NCBI RefSeq assembly: GCF_950295315.1
Contig: NC_080172.1
Coordinates: 116,847,313 to 116,911,312 of the forward strand
DNA: 64,000 nucleotides
DNA from: Erinaceus europaeus
Taxonomy: Eukaryota > Chordata > Mammalia > Eulipotyphla > Erinaceidae
Direction: 5' to 3'
The translations under genes and the position numbers were made by a program. Below the pieces are notes generated by a model that did no database searches, was not told where the DNA came from, and worked only from the letters and a program-made list of their open reading frames with translations. Shown here piece by piece: positions 10,680-21,415 of the stretch (the stretch's first letter is position 1; each line of letters begins with the position of its first letter).

Positions 10680-11840
10680 TTTATTATTATTTTTTTAGGC
10701 AGTTAGGTTCCAGGACCCAGGCATACCTGCACAAGTAAGCAGCTCCAGTCCATTCCAGTCCGTGCTGGATTGTATTCCTGGCATCGAGAAAGAATACAAC
10801 CACTGTCCATGGGCTAAAGGAAGAGGCCACAGTGAGCAAGGACTCTTAGATCACTGCTTGCTCGACTACCCAGAAGAAATAAGAAATAAAAATAAAGAGT
10901 AGGCAAAAAATTAATAAAAACCAGCCTGTGTAATCAGAGGAGAGGGTGTTTTGTATTTGAATGAGTGAGGGTGTTTCTGTTCAGGTAGAGAGAGATGCCC
11001 CACGGGGCCCTGTGCAAACAAGTTAATATCTTACGGCCATTAAAAAAAACAAAGTATGTACACAATGTACACAGTGCCGGAACTAAGTGTGCGGGGCCAT
11101 TCACAGCGTCAGCAAACCGTGCTCTGCAGCCTGTGCCAGGCGCTGTCTCCAGGACTTAGGGCAGGCAGAGCGCAGAGACAGAGGTTGTCTTCCTGCTCCC
11201 AGGCGCCCCGGCACCCCTGGCACCCACCTTGGCTGCACCCACAGCTGGCTCAGGTGTGTGTGTGCATGTGTGTGTGTGTGTGACTTGTCCCTGCACCCTG
11301 CAGTGAGCCTGAGCCTAGACTAGAACCAGCACACTTGCAAGGGAGGGTGGTGGCCATGACGGGGCACACTGGGCACAGGGGCTGGGCTGCGGGGGAGACC
11401 TTAGAGGCCGGGACAGTCCCCAAGGCCTCAGGCCGGGCTGTGGACTTGCATGGGCCTCGCAAGGCACGGGTACCACGGTTCAGAGGCCCGGACACACGAC
11501 TGTGCTAATCACTAGTGTCAACACCGCGAGGCTGTGTGCATCCCGGAACTGATGTCTAATAACGAGGGGTGATATATCCTGACTCTACCGCTGCCCTGGC
11601 AGGCTGCCCTGCCATCCCAGCCCGCCTGCCTCCCCCACTGCGCTCCGCTCAGTGGCCAGCACGGGCAGCCCCGCTCCTGCCTGGCTCTCAGGAAGAGGCC
11701 TGGCTGCTGACCCGGGCCGCTATGGGAAACGCTGGGTGTTTGCGGAGTGTTTGTCAGAAGCCAGCGGAATAGCTCTCTTGGATAGTGCGCTGCTTTGACA
11801 TGTGTGCAACCCAGGCCCCCCGCCATGCTGAAGGAAGCTT
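10680..11840. other. Unique intron, no gene seen
   Basis: This holds a short hairpin (TTGTATTC / GAATACAA around 10768-10800), a short TG run at 11252-11282 and GC-rich unique sequence. No exon or domain was recognised. Confidence 0.5.
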
Positions 11841-11844
11841 CTGT

Positions 11845-12140
11845 GTTGTGGCCCCCCTTCCCCCCTCTTCCCCATCCTCCCCTCTCCTCCTCCCCTGACC
11901 CCATCCCCTCCCTCTCCTCCCTTCTCCTCTAGTCATTCTCTCTCCATCTCCCCTTTCCCTCCCCTTCCCCTCCCTCTCCCTCTCTATCTCCCTCCCTCCC
12001 TGTCTACACTCCTTCACTCCTTCTCCCTCTCCCTTTCACCATACCCGTCCCCTTTCTCTCTCTCTCTCTCTCTCTTCCCTCTCTCTTCCCTTTCTGTTTC
12101 CATCTCCCTCACATCCTTCTCCCTCTCCCTCTCTGTGTCT
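11845..12140 (+). repeat. Polypyrimidine (C/T) tract, about 300 bases
   Basis: Nearly uninterrupted C and T (CCCTCTCCTCC-type), including a pure (CT)n at 12056-12084. A homopurine-homopyrimidine tract of this length can form triplex DNA. Confidence 0.9.
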
Positions 12141-12300
12141 TTTTTAAAAAGTATTTTTATTTTTGTGAGAGAGACCCTGGCTCTGTTCAGCTCTTGACAT
12201 TTGGGTGTGCTGGGAATGGGACCTGGGCCCTTGGAGCCACAGCCACAGGAGCCCAGTGCCCTAACACTGAGTCATGTCCCATGTCCCGTGCTGCCTGTTG
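12141..12300 (-). mobile_element. SINE type C (minus), diverged
   Basis: AAAGTATTTTTATTTTTGTG, CTCTGTTCAGCTCTTGACAT, GGGAATGGGACCTGGGC and CAGTGCCCTAACACTGAG match the reverse complement of type C, as at 20525-20722. Confidence 0.65.
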
Positions 12301-12442
12301 TTGGGAGTTAGCTTCTTCTCCATTTAGTCACCAGGATCTTGATCTTAGGAACAGGCTGGGCTGGGGTGGAATCTCTCTGCTCTCACCCTCTGTGAGGCTG
12401 GAGCTCTCCCAGCTTCTGACTCTTCATTTGGAAAGTGAGGTC

Positions 12443-12727
12443 AGGGAGTCAGACGGTAGCGCAGCAGGTTAAGCGTAGGTGGCGCAAAGCACCAGGACAG
12501 GCGTAAAGATCCTGGTTCGAGCCCAGGGGAGTGCCATCACAAGCAGTGAAGCAGGTCTGCAGGTGTCTGTCTTTCTCTCCCTCTCTCTGTCTTCCCCTCC
12601 TCTCTCCATTTCTCTCTGTCTTATCCAACAACGACGATATCAACAACAACAACAACAACAATAATAACTACACCAACAATAAAAGACAACAAGGGCTACA
12701 AAAGGGAAAAACAAATAAATAGATATA
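12443..12727 (+). mobile_element. tRNA-derived SINE, type A (+)
   Basis: Head AGACGGTAGCGCAGCAGGTT, B box GGTTCGAGCCC, GAAGCAGGTCTGCAGGTGTC, CT-rich body, CAACAACAACAACAAC block and an AAATAAATAGATA tail. About 20 bases of the CTCCCCACCTGCAGG region are missing. Confidence 0.92.
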
Positions 12728-12745
12728 GCAAAGAAAATGAGGTCA

Positions 12746-12926
12746 TAGGGCTGGGGAGAAAGCATAGTAGTTCTGCAGAAGATACTCATGCCTGGGGGCC
12801 CTGAGGTCCCAGGTTCAATCCCCAGCACCACCATCAGCCAGAGCTGAGCAAGGGTTTATGTGTCTCCTTCTCCCTCCAACTCTCCTTTCTCTCATAGTCT
12901 ATCTCATTAAATAAATAAATAATATG
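12746..12926 (+). mobile_element. SINE type C (+)
   Basis: GGGCTGGGGAGAAAGCATAG, GGTTCAATCCCCAGCACCAC, CAGCCAGAGCTGAGCA, CT-rich run and an ATAAATAAATAAT tail. It lies directly behind the type A copy. Confidence 0.88.
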
Positions 12927-13180
12927 TTTAAAAGGAAGAAAGTGATGTGATAGCTAGTGCACACAGGGCCCCTCGCCCCCGGTGAGGGCGTCGAGGGCCT
13001 AGGCCCCTGCATGTGCCCATCCCTGAGCAGGGCCCCTGGGGATTCTCAGCCTGGGCTTCTGCGGCAGCTCAGCTCCAACAGTCTGAGCAGTGTGAGAAGC
13101 ACAGATGCCGCTGTCCTTGAAGTGTTGCTGAGGGACTGGGTGAGGAGAGGTTTGAGGAGACCTAATTTGGGACCAGGTGT

Positions 13181-13204
13181 TATATATATATATATATATA
13201 TATA
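13181..13204 (+). repeat. (TA)n microsatellite
   Basis: About 12 TA units immediately before a minus-strand SINE, so at that SINE's A/T-rich tail end. Confidence 0.95.
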
Positions 13205-13397
13205 ATGTATTATTGCATAGAGGCAGAGAGAAATTGAGAGGAGGGAGGTAGATAGAGAAGGAAGGAGACAGACACCTGCAACCCTGCGTCACCCCTTGTG
13301 AAGCTTTCCCCCTGCTGGTGGGAACCAGGGGCTTGAACCTGGGTCCTTGTGAACTGTAGCATGTGCGCTCAACCAGGTGCGCCACCACCTGGCCCCA
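13205..13397 (-). mobile_element. tRNA-derived SINE, type B (minus)
   Basis: The purine-rich body GAGAGAAATTGAGAGGAGGG is followed by GACACCTGCAACCCTGC, GGGCTTGAACCTGGGTCC and the head complement GCGCTCAACCAGGTGCGCCA. Confidence 0.9.
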
Positions 13398-13512
13398 GGA
13401 CCAGGCATTCTATAGACATTTGGTCTCACCTACCTTCCTGATCTACTTTGTTTTTCCCCAGACTCCCCAGGGGACTGAGGTCCCTGACATCACAGTAGGG
13501 TCCCCAGGCACA

Positions 13513-13618
13513 TGGGGAGGTAGCATAGTGGTTATGGAGAAACACCATGCCCTTGAGGTTCCAGGGTTCAATTCCCCAAACCCCCATAAACCAGAGCTGA
13601 GCAGTGTTCTGGTGAAGA
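13513..13618 (+). mobile_element. SINE type C (+), truncated
   Basis: GGGAGGTAGCATAGTGGTTA, GGGTTCAATTCCCC and CCATAAACCAGAGCTGAGCA. It stops without the CT-rich and A-rich parts. Confidence 0.85.
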
Positions 13619-14436
13619 AATCAACAGGGGAAGACAAAATGAAAAATCGTCACAGCAAAGGGATAATGGCAAAAGGAGTGACTAATGATTACTCATTTTA
13701 TCAGGGTTGAAACCCAGCTGGCCCCGCCATTCCCCTTCCCTTCCTCTCCCCTGTTTAAGCTTCTACACCCTGTGTCCACGTTGACCTCCTGCAAGCGCCA
13801 CTTGGGCTCCCTGCTCAGTGGTCTGACTCCCCTGCTCAGAAGGGGGCTTCTTCCCTCCCTGAGCAGGTGACCAATTTTTCCATTCAGACAGAGTGAGTGA
13901 GAGCAAGGAGGGAGGACTGGGGAGGAGGGACAGACAGGGAAGTCACAGTGCAGGTGACCAAGGCAAGGAGGGGACTTCTAGTGCATGCAGAGTACCAGGA
14001 GACCCTAGAGTGGGTGGGCAGCAGGAGAAGACAGACAGACAGACGGTGAGAGGAAGGCTGTTTGTAGAGGCCTAGCCCAGGCCAGTGGCACCTCCACCAT
14101 CCCCCCAGATCAGTTCTGCTGAGCTCCAGAAGGGGAAGGAGGACACGGGATATTGGGGTTCTGAAAGGTCAGGGGGTGTCTGACAGAAGGAGCTGCCCCC
14201 TGCCCAAAACTAACCTCAGGGAGACAGAGACCATGCTGGCAGCCCCAACAGGAGGCCCTGACCAGGACTGGGGGGCTCATGATGGCCCTCGGTGTGGCCA
14301 GGAGAGGGGGGGGGACAGAGCCAGAGCCAGCCCTCGGGTCAGTGCTCAGGGCACAAGGAGCCAAGCGCTCAGTCCCCAGACCTGGGCAGTGACCTTGACT
14401 GAGCCCGGCCCACCCCCTCGCTCCAGGGCAGGAAGC

Positions 14437-14512
14437 CTTCTCTTCTCTTCTCTTCTCTTCTCTTCTCTTCTCTTCTCTTCTCTTCTCTTCTCTTCTCTTC
14501 TCTTCTCTTCTC
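14437..14512 (+). repeat. (TTCTC)n pentanucleotide array
   Basis: About 15 perfect TTCTC units, followed by a TGTCC/TGCCC-rich stretch to 14551. Confidence 0.97.
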
Positions 14513-14901
14513 GCCTGCCCTGTCCTGTCCTGCCCTGTCCTGTCTGTCTGTCGAGGAGGCTGGGAAACTTAACTGATTAATGCTGCTGCCTGTTTTGATG
14601 GCCCAGATGTGGCGCTGGCTGGCGAGAGATAAAGCGCTAGTACATATAATATGTAATTAGGGTGTATGGCTGGCCTGACAGCCTGTGCAAACACTTCCCC
14701 AGCTGGGAACTGATCCGGGTGAGCGGGCCTGGGCTGCTCACTGAGCCTCTAGGCCACAACAGGCTCCCTAGGCAGGGAGGGTGTCTTCCACCTGGGTGGG
14801 AGGGCTTCACCTCTGGGGGCTTCCGGAACCATCCACATGGAAGTGGGGAGTCGTTGGTGAAGGAAGGAAAGAAAGGAGGAAGGGAAGAGAAGGAGGAATG
14901 A

Positions 14902-14920
14902 AGGGAGGGAGGGAGGGAGG

Positions 14921-14954
<34 letters not shown>
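14902..14954 (+). repeat. (GGGA)n then (GGCA)n
   Basis: Six or so GGGA units change abruptly to eight GGCA units, so a single base change was fixed and amplified inside the array. Confidence 0.95.
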
Positions 14955-14955
<1 letters not shown>

Positions 14956-15001
14956 CATGAGTTTGACCTCACTCTCATCACAGAGAGGTTAAGAGGGAGG
15001 G

Positions 15002-15206
15002 GGAGTCAGGCGGTAGCTCAGCAGGTTAAGCACAGGTGGTGCAAAGCGCAAGGAAGGGCTTAAGGATCCCGGTTCGAGCCCCCGGCTCCCCACCTGCAGG
15101 GGAGTCACTTCACAGGCAGTGAAGCAGGTCTGCAGGTGTCTGTCTTTCTCTCCCCCTCTCTGCCTTCCCCTCCTCTCTCCATTTCTCTCTGCCCTATCCA
15201 ACAAGG
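15002..15206 (+). mobile_element. tRNA-derived SINE, type A (+), best consensus head
   Basis: GGGAGTCAGGCGGTAGCTCA, CAGGTTAAGCACAGGTGG, GGTTCGAGCCC (exact RNA polymerase III B box), CTCCCCACCTGCAGGGGAGT and GAAGCAGGTCTGCAGGTGTC. The 3' tail is missing after CCCTATCCAACAAG. Confidence 0.93.
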
Positions 15207-15411
15207 GTTGTCCTCCCCACCCTTGACCCCTTCCAGTGTCTACACCACCTCCTTATGCAGCTTGAAATTCTAGAAGCTGGGGTTCAGACAGTGTTGGGAG
15301 AGGTCCCCTAACAGTCAGGCCCGTGACTTTTGTGCAGTACAGGCCCAGAGCTCAGCACTGTGATCACTTGGGGGGTGGGGAGGGGGGATCCATGTTAGGG
15401 AGCCTGGGGGA

Positions 15412-15498
15412 GGGGTGGTGGCCACACACACTGCAGTGCACGAGGACCTGGATTCAAACCCCTGGTCCTCACCTTCATGAGCCGTAAAATGGTGCTAC

Positions 15499-15543
<45 letters not shown>

Positions 15544-15575
15544 TTTCCCCTCTCAATTTCTGTTTCTATCCAAAA
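15412..15575 (+). mobile_element. tRNA-derived SINE, type B (+), with (CT)n
   Basis: CACTGCAGTGCACGAGGACC, GGATTCAAACCCCTGGTCC, then a (CT)n expansion at 15501-15541 within the CT-rich body, and CTCTCAATTTCTGTTTCTATCC (15551-15572). Confidence 0.8.
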
Positions 15576-16049
15576 CAAATGAACAAAGAGGCAGGAGACT
15601 TGGAGCAGCTGGAGGTGTTGCCAAGCCCTGGAGTCCAGCAGACGTTCATCTCCATCCAGAATAATTTCCAACAGCCCTGGCTACCAGCCACGGCTTCCTG
15701 GTCCAGAAGCCAGGCTCCTCTGTCCTTCTGGCCCCTAAGGTCTGTGAGCAGGCAGGGAGGCAGGTCCCTGGGAGGCCGTGCCGTCTGTCCCCTGGCTGGG
15801 CTGGAGCAGAGGTCCTGACACGTGGGCCCACCCACCTTCGTGCAGAGTGGGAGCCAGTGCGGCTTCTCCTGTCCTTCTGGTACCCCCACCATGGTATCCT
15901 CCACCTCCTTGCCTTCAGCCGGGAAGCTTCCCCGGGTCAGGGCTTCATTCATCTGGGTGGACACCACTAGCACCTGGCTTCCTGCCTCAGGGCCAGGACG
16001 GGTCATGAGAGAAACAATCTCCACAACGCCTGAGTCTGGTCCTCCTCTC

Positions 16050-16125
16050 TCTGGGCTGTAGCTAAGTGCCCATTTTGCAGATGAGGAAGTTACAATTAAG
16101 AGAGGTTAAGTCCCTTTCCTGGGGT
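16050..16125 (-). mobile_element. MIR SINE relic (minus)
   Basis: CCATTTTGCAGATGAGGAAG followed by AGAGAGGTTAAGTCCCTTTC is the conserved MIR segment in reverse. Confidence 0.8.
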
Positions 16126-16489
16126 CTCATCTTTTGTCTGCCTGACTGCAGACCAAGATATGTTTTTTTTTCCCCCTTACTTCACCAGATTGCTTTTTTG
16201 GTGGCTAGAGCTTCTGAGGTAGCAATACCTCCCCCAGCAGTCTCAGAAGCCACTGGGGGAAAGGCTGGGGGCTCCTCCATCAGAGCCAGTGTTTTCCCAG
16301 GGGATGGGCTTCCAGGGGGCATGGACGGCGGCTTTGCCCATCCCGTGGGTAGGAGCTCTGTCTCCCCCTCACTGCGGGTGTCCTCGTGTCCGATCAAGCC
16401 TCCTGCGTCAGACTGTGGTCTCTCTTGGAAATATGAGACACAATGAGGGCAGAGGAGCTGGCTCTGTAGCCTGCCTGGGTTTTGGCAGC

Positions 16490-16700
16490 AAATGTGAGAA
16501 ACATCAGATGCAGATGAGGCAAGCAGAGTCGACCATGGAGGCCAAGGACAGTCTGAACAGAGTTGCCAGGGGAGAGCTTGAGAAGCCCCAGCTGTAGAAG
16601 CCGGGGAGCTGAGGGGCCCTGGCCGGCTGGCATGGAGGAGAGAGCCCAGCCAGGAGCAGCCCCGGGAGCCGCCCCGGGACAGGCTTCTGGGCCTTCTATA
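16490..16700 (-). mobile_element. LTR-like repeat (minus), related to 26200-26760
   Basis: On the minus strand it reads GGGGCTTCTCAAGCTCTCCC and, further on, GACTCTGCTTGCCTC. Both match 26665-26735 (GGGACTTCTCAAGCTCTCCC, GGCTCTGCTTGACTTGC). The upstream sides share a CGGCTC...TTCTCTCCT pattern. The copy at 26.2 kb has an ATTAAA-like signal in this part, which suggests an LTR 3' region. Confidence 0.45.
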
Positions 16701-17089
16701 GTGTCTTGGCTCAGGGGCATCTCTGGTATGAGAAGGGCTGATGGTCTTGATTTAAGATCCATTCAGAGACATCTCTGTCCGGGGCAGGCAGGAGCATGTT
16801 GTCAGTGCCACCCAGTCTGTCTGTTTCAGAGAGAGAAGTTCTCTCCGTGTGAGGCGAGAGGCCAGACATCTGCCTGTGTCCTTTCGTCTCCCGAAGGGCA
16901 AAGCTCATTAGAATGGGGGCATCCCAAGGACAGGACTGAGTTGGTTCCTTCCTACCCACACATCCCCAGCCTCCTGTGACCCTGCCCAGAGCAGCCCTGC
17001 CCCTTCCCCAGCCCCCGCCCTCCCCTGCCCTGCCAGGACCCACCCGCTGGCTGAGCAGACGCGTCCACAGGCCTCCCTGCCACACTGCA

Positions 17090-17280
17090 CCCTGGGCATT
17101 AATTAGCGTCACCGCCACTGTTAAGCGTTTCTTCCCATTTATGCAAATCAGCGAGGTAAGAGCCATTTAATGAAGTGTTTGTGGTTTAATACTGCGCAGT
17201 AAGAAGGAAGATGAATTTTAATTACGGGCTTCTAATTGGATGGACGGCTTGTTAATAACATCTTGATGGGGCGTCTGAGC
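17090..17280. promoter_or_regulatory. Candidate intronic enhancer / conserved non-coding element
   Basis: A 190-base AT-rich island in GC-rich intron carries clustered developmental transcription-factor words: ATTAATTAG (17098), an octamer ATGCAAAT (17141), TTTAATGAAG, TTTTAATTACG (17216), CTAATTGG (17232) and GTTAATAAC. It contains no repeat. Homeodomain (TAATTA) plus POU octamer clustering is typical of conserved enhancers near neural genes. Function is inferred only. Confidence 0.45.
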
Positions 17281-17516
17281 CCTCGTGGCCCATCCACCTG
17301 GACCCAGGTGTTGGGCAGACGCTTGCACAGAGCAGGAATTCCGAGTGCTGAACGCTCTTCCTTGCCCTGGTCCAGGGGCCTCCACTTCCGCCTTTGCCTT
17401 TGAACCCCAGTCCCACCCCCACATAACGTGGGTTGTGATCTCACGACCTTTGCAGGGCTGTGGGGCTCCAGTTTCTATCCTCACTGTGCCCTCACTGGGA
17501 CTCTGGGCAGGTTTCC

Positions 17517-18112
17517 TTTGCTTTTCTTTTTAAAAATTTTATTGTATCAGTGATTTACAAAATTCCATGTCAACAGGGGTACAACTCCACACTGTTCCCA
17601 CCACCAGAGTTCTGTATCCCCAGCCCCTTCACTGGAAGCTCCAACAGTTCTGCCAAGGCTGCAGATATGGGCTCACTACGATTGTTTCAACTATCTGTCT
17701 GTGTTTTTATGTACTTTGCCTCTCCCTTTTTAAAGTCCCGTCTTTTCTTCCATTCTAAGTTACACATAACTCTGTACATTCAAATGTTCCTCGTTTTCCT
17801 CCTCTCTCTCTGGTTCCTGAGGGAGTTGAAGTTCAGAGCCCTCTGGGCATCTTCCCCTGACATTTCTCTCCCTCTGGAAGCAGGGACCCAAATTCTTTAT
17901 GGGGAGCAGAAGGTGGGAGTTCTGGCTTCTGTAACTGCTTCTCCACTGGACATGGGTGTTGGCAGGTGGAGCCACACCCCCAGCCTGTGTCTGTCTGTCC
18001 CTAGTGGGGCAGGGCTCTGGGGAGGGGAGGCTCCAGGACACACCGGTGGGGTCGTCTGCCCAGGGAGGTCAGGATGGCGTCATGGCAGCACCTGCGACCT
18101 GGTGTCTGAGGT
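17517..18112 (-). mobile_element. LINE-like element, 3' 0.6 kb (minus)
   Basis: Starts at the A-tail complement (TTTTTAAAAATTTTATTG), continues GGTACAACTCCACACTGTTC and CCCACCACCAGAGTTCTG, then ATTCTTTATGGGGAGCAGAA, CTGGACATGGGTGTTGGCAG and CCCTAGTGGGGCAGGGCTCT. It is collinear with the plus-strand copy at 32679-33349. Confidence 0.75.
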
Positions 18113-18160
18113 TACAGGTGTCTCAACTGCAGTTGGTGGGTTTGGTCAGGTCTATAGCTG

Positions 18161-18163
<3 letters not shown>

Positions 18164-18213
<50 letters not shown>
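18164..18213 (+). repeat. (TA)n microsatellite
   Basis: About 25 uninterrupted TA units, 50 bases past the LINE-like copy. Confidence 0.97.
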
Positions 18214-18216
<3 letters not shown>

Positions 18217-18700
18217 GTGGGGGAGACACTTCCATTCCCTTCTATTCCATGGCCATGCCTCCAGGAAGTCCTTGGCAGGCCCCCTTTTCTTCTTGGAGTC
18301 CTGGGATTCTTCTGGCTACATGCTGGGAGTGTGCATGATGGACAGTGCTCTCACGCCCATGCTGCAGATGGAAGGCTCGCCGGAGAGGGTGATGTGAAAG
18401 CTGGCACAGGAGACCAGCCTCACAGAAGCTGGTGCCAGACTTTCTCTCTTCTGGACCTGTGGACACCTACCCAGTTCCCAGACATGTCCCCAAGCCATCA
18501 TGAATTTCCCTCTTTCTGATCTTCCCTTTCATGGGGACTCAGGACAAAGCAGGTACCCACCGTGAGTGTTTCACCTCTGACTCTGGCTGTGAGAGGACAG
18601 GCTAAGCCCTCAGGAAACCCCATTGGCTTCCCCTTCTCCAGTTCCTTTACCCTGGCCAGCCGAGAAGCCAGCCTGGGTTTCAATGGCGGCAAGACTATGA
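18214..18700. other. Unique intron, no gene seen
   Basis: Non-repetitive sequence between a TA array and a TG array. No domain or splice-flanked frame was recognised. Confidence 0.5.
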
Positions 18701-18703
<3 letters not shown>

Positions 18704-18767
<64 letters not shown>

Positions 18768-19140
18768 TGTATGTATATGTGTGTGTGTTGTGGTGTGTGT
18801 GTATGGTGTGTGTGTGTGTGTATGTGTGTGTATGGTGTGTGTGTATGTGTGGTGTGTGCGTGTGGTGTGTGTGTGAGTGTGTGTGTGTGTGAGTGTGTGT
18901 GTATGGTGTGTGTGTGTATGGTGTGTGTGTGTAGTGTGTGAGTGTATGTGTGTGTATGGTGTGTGTGTATGTGTGGTGTGTGTGTGAGTGTGTGTGTGTG
19001 AGTGTGTGTGTATGGTGTGTGTGTGTGTGAGTGTGTGTGTGTGTGTGTGGTGTGTGCGTGTGGTGTGTGTGTGAGTGTGTGTGTGTATGGTGTGTGTATG
19101 TGTGGTGTGTGTGTGTGAGTGTGTGTGTGTGCGCGCGCAC
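18704..19140 (+). repeat. (TG)n array with GTAT/GAGT variants
   Basis: A pure (TG)n at 18704-18766 passes into TG runs interrupted by TGGTGTG, GTATG and GAGTG, ending in GCGCGCGC at 19131-19138. Confidence 0.97.
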
Positions 19141-19402
19141 ACTTGGGTAAGCACAGATAGTACTAAACACAAGGACCCACACAGGGACCCTGGATCAAGC
19201 CCCCACTCCCCACCTGCAGGGGGGGAAGCTTCAGGAGTTGTGAAGCAGGTTTACTGGTGTTTCTCTTTCTCTTTCCCCCTCTACCTCCCCCTCCTCTCTC
19301 AACCTCTCTCTGTCCTATCCAATAAAATGGGGGTGGGAGAGGCTGCCAGGAGTTGTGGATTCATTGTGTAGGCACAGAGCCCCAGCGATAGCCCTGGAGG
19401 GG
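19138..19402 (+). mobile_element. tRNA-derived SINE (+)
   Basis: CTTGGGTAAGCACAGATAGT head, CACTCCCCACCTGCAGGGGG, CT-rich body, TCTCTGTCCTATCCAATAAA, then GGATTCATTGTGTAGGCAC and CCCCAGCGATAGCCCTGGAG before an A-rich end. Confidence 0.85.
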
Positions 19403-19599
19403 GAAAAAAAAAGAAAGAGAAGGTATGAAGTGGACATTAAAACAACATTTGTTTGAAGGGAAAGCAGATGCCAGCCAGATGTGCTCCCAGATTTCCAGAC
19501 TGCACTGAAGCCTTTGAGCAGGGGCCTTGTGCACAACTAGTCAAATATTTATCAAGCGTTCCTCACCAAAGGCAAAGCAAGGGGACTGATGTACGGAAA

Positions 19600-19735
19600 T
19601 CTGGCGGGTGAAACAGGCCTGGGTTTGAACCTCTGCTTCCCTCAGGCTGCTGGGTGACCTCGGGCCTGTCGCTTGTCTCCCCGAGCCTCAGAGTCCCCGG
19701 CTGTCACAGTGAAGCATCATAGCCGCACTCTAAGG
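19600..19735 (+). mobile_element. MIR SINE relic (+)
   Basis: CCTGGGTTTGAACCTCTGCT, GCTGGGTGACCTCGGGCCTG and CCCGAGCCTCAGAGTC follow the MIR core order. Confidence 0.75.
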
Positions 19736-19799
19736 TTTATCCGTTCACATTCAGGACGCAGAATGTGTGTCTGCCCACAGTCAGTGCTCAGAAACACCC

Positions 19800-20233
19800 C
19801 CACTATTCAATTAGTTTTCCTTTATTGGGGGATTCTAGAGTGAAGCCATCTGGTCGTTGTCTTTCATTTCTTTACTTATCTCACGAAGCACCATCACCTC
19901 CATTTCTATCCATTTATTCCGGAAGGACACAACATCATCTTTTATGATGGCAGAGTAGTATTCCGTGGAGTCTATATCCCATAACTTCTCTATCCAGTCA
20001 TCTGTTGATGGGCACCTAGGTTGTGTCCACTGTTTGGCTGTTGTGAACAATGCAGCTGTGAACACGGGTGCACATGTCCCTTCTAATTACTGTCTGAGTG
20101 TCCACTGGATAAATGCCTGAGAGTGGGATTGCTGGGCCATGAGGTAGTCTATTTAAATTTTAGGTCTCTCCATACAGTCTTTCAAAGGGCCGACCCAGTT
20201 TGCATTTCCACCAGCAATGGAGCAGAGTTCCCT

Positions 20234-20235
<2 letters not shown>
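19800..20235 (-). mobile_element. L1 ORF2 C-terminal fragment (minus)
   Basis: On the minus strand the frame 20065-19835 reads the conserved L1 ORF2 C-terminus. Recognisable words are AALFTTAKQW, CPSTDDWIEKLW, EYYSAIIKDD and FRNKWIEME, which align with the familiar AALF..AK.W, CPS..EWI.KMW, EYYSAI and SF...W..LE of mammalian L1. The DNA upstream (20066-20230) continues as L1 (GGGATTGCTGGGCCATGAGG, CATTTCCACCAGCAATGGA). It is 5'-truncated and ORF1 is absent. The frame remains open for 76 codons, so the copy is moderately young. Confidence 0.85.
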
Positions 20236-20274
<39 letters not shown>

Positions 20275-20395
20275 CTGCTGCCCTGTTGCCCTGCTTCCTC
20301 ATTCACAAGCTCCTCTCACAGGTGGGGAGTGGGGTTTGAGCCCTTGCACACTGGACTCAGCACCGGGCCCCTGGTCAGGTCTTGCTGTGTCATGA
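20236..20395 (-). mobile_element. SINE fragment (minus) with (GA)n
   Basis: A (GA)n run at 20238-20272 is followed by CACAGGTGGGGAGTGGGGTT, GAGCCCTTGCACACTG and GGGCCCCTGGTCAGGTC, a decayed minus-strand tRNA-SINE head. Confidence 0.6.
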
Positions 20396-20524
20396 GCGAG
20401 GTTGAGAATGCTTCCGTGTGTCTGTAAGTTACTTGCATTCCCCCTGTGTTAGGTGACTGTGTACAACTCTGCCCACTTTACTAGGAGTGTGTTGATTGCT
20501 TTTCTTATTGGCTTCTAGAAACTT

Positions 20525-20560
20525 TTTAAAAATCATTTATTTATTTTTAATGAAAGATAC

Positions 20561-20596
<36 letters not shown>

Positions 20597-20722
20597 AGAG
20601 AGGGAGGGATAGCACTGTTCAGCTCTGGCTTAGGCTGGTGCTGGGGACTGAACCTGGGACTTCAGAGCCTCGACCACGAGAATCTTCTGCAGAACCATGA
20701 TGCCATCTCCACAGCTCCAGAA
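20525..20722 (-). mobile_element. SINE type C (minus)
   Basis: TTATTTATTTTTAATGAAAG, (GA)n at 20561-20604, CACTGTTCAGCTCTGGCTTA, GGGGACTGAACCTGGGACTT and GCAGAACCATGATGCCATCT read as the reversed type C element. Confidence 0.85.
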
Positions 20723-21284
20723 ACTCTTTATCTTCTCGTATTGATCGTGATAGGAGAACATGTTTGCTGGCGAGGGTTTTCGTACCAAAGTCCTACAGGC
20801 CTGGTGCTGCCTCCCAGCTGTGGAGGCTCGGAGGCCGAGGTCGGGGTGTCGGGAAGGGCTGTCTTGTTGCTATGTCCCCGCGTGCCTCCTCTGTGTGGGT
20901 GCTTCCCGGTGTCTCCTGCATCCGGATCTCCTGCTCTGACCCTATTTTAACACCGCCTTCAGTCCAAGCCCTGCCTCCTCTTGCAGAAGCTGAGGTCTTG
21001 GGAGTCAGGGTGACACCAGCAGGGTTTGTACAAAGTAGGAGTATGCACCTCAGCTGCCCACAGTCTCATATACACGTCTCTTTTTCTTTCTTTCATTTTT
21101 TTTTTGCCTTTGCTTCATTTTGAAAACCTTACTTACACATATTTTTCTCACCATGCCTGAAATTTCTGAATTTGAATAACTGGAATTAGTTAGATCTAAC
21201 CCAGGAAACAGAGTGTCTGTCTCCTTAATCTGTCTTCTGAGAGCCGGAAGGAGGAGTGAGGCAGACCTCAGAGTAATGCCTACC

Positions 21285-21415
21285 TGGCTTGAAGTCTGGG
21301 ACTTCACAATGCAGAGGGGTGACTTTGGGCAAGTCACTCCATCCCAGCCTCTCCTCTGTCCCAATAGCTGCCTGGCAGGGTGCTCTGAGGGAAAGTGAGG
21401 TGATGTCTATTAGCT
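21285..21415 (+). mobile_element. MIR SINE relic (+)
   Basis: GGTGACTTTGGGCAAGTCAC followed by CAGCCTCTCCTCTGTCCC and AGGGTGCTCTGAGG. Confidence 0.7.

Noticed and set aside
10768..10800. Short hairpin TTGTATTC/GAATACAA as an RNA gene
   Set aside because: Only an 8-base stem with a long loop; expected by chance in a window this size.
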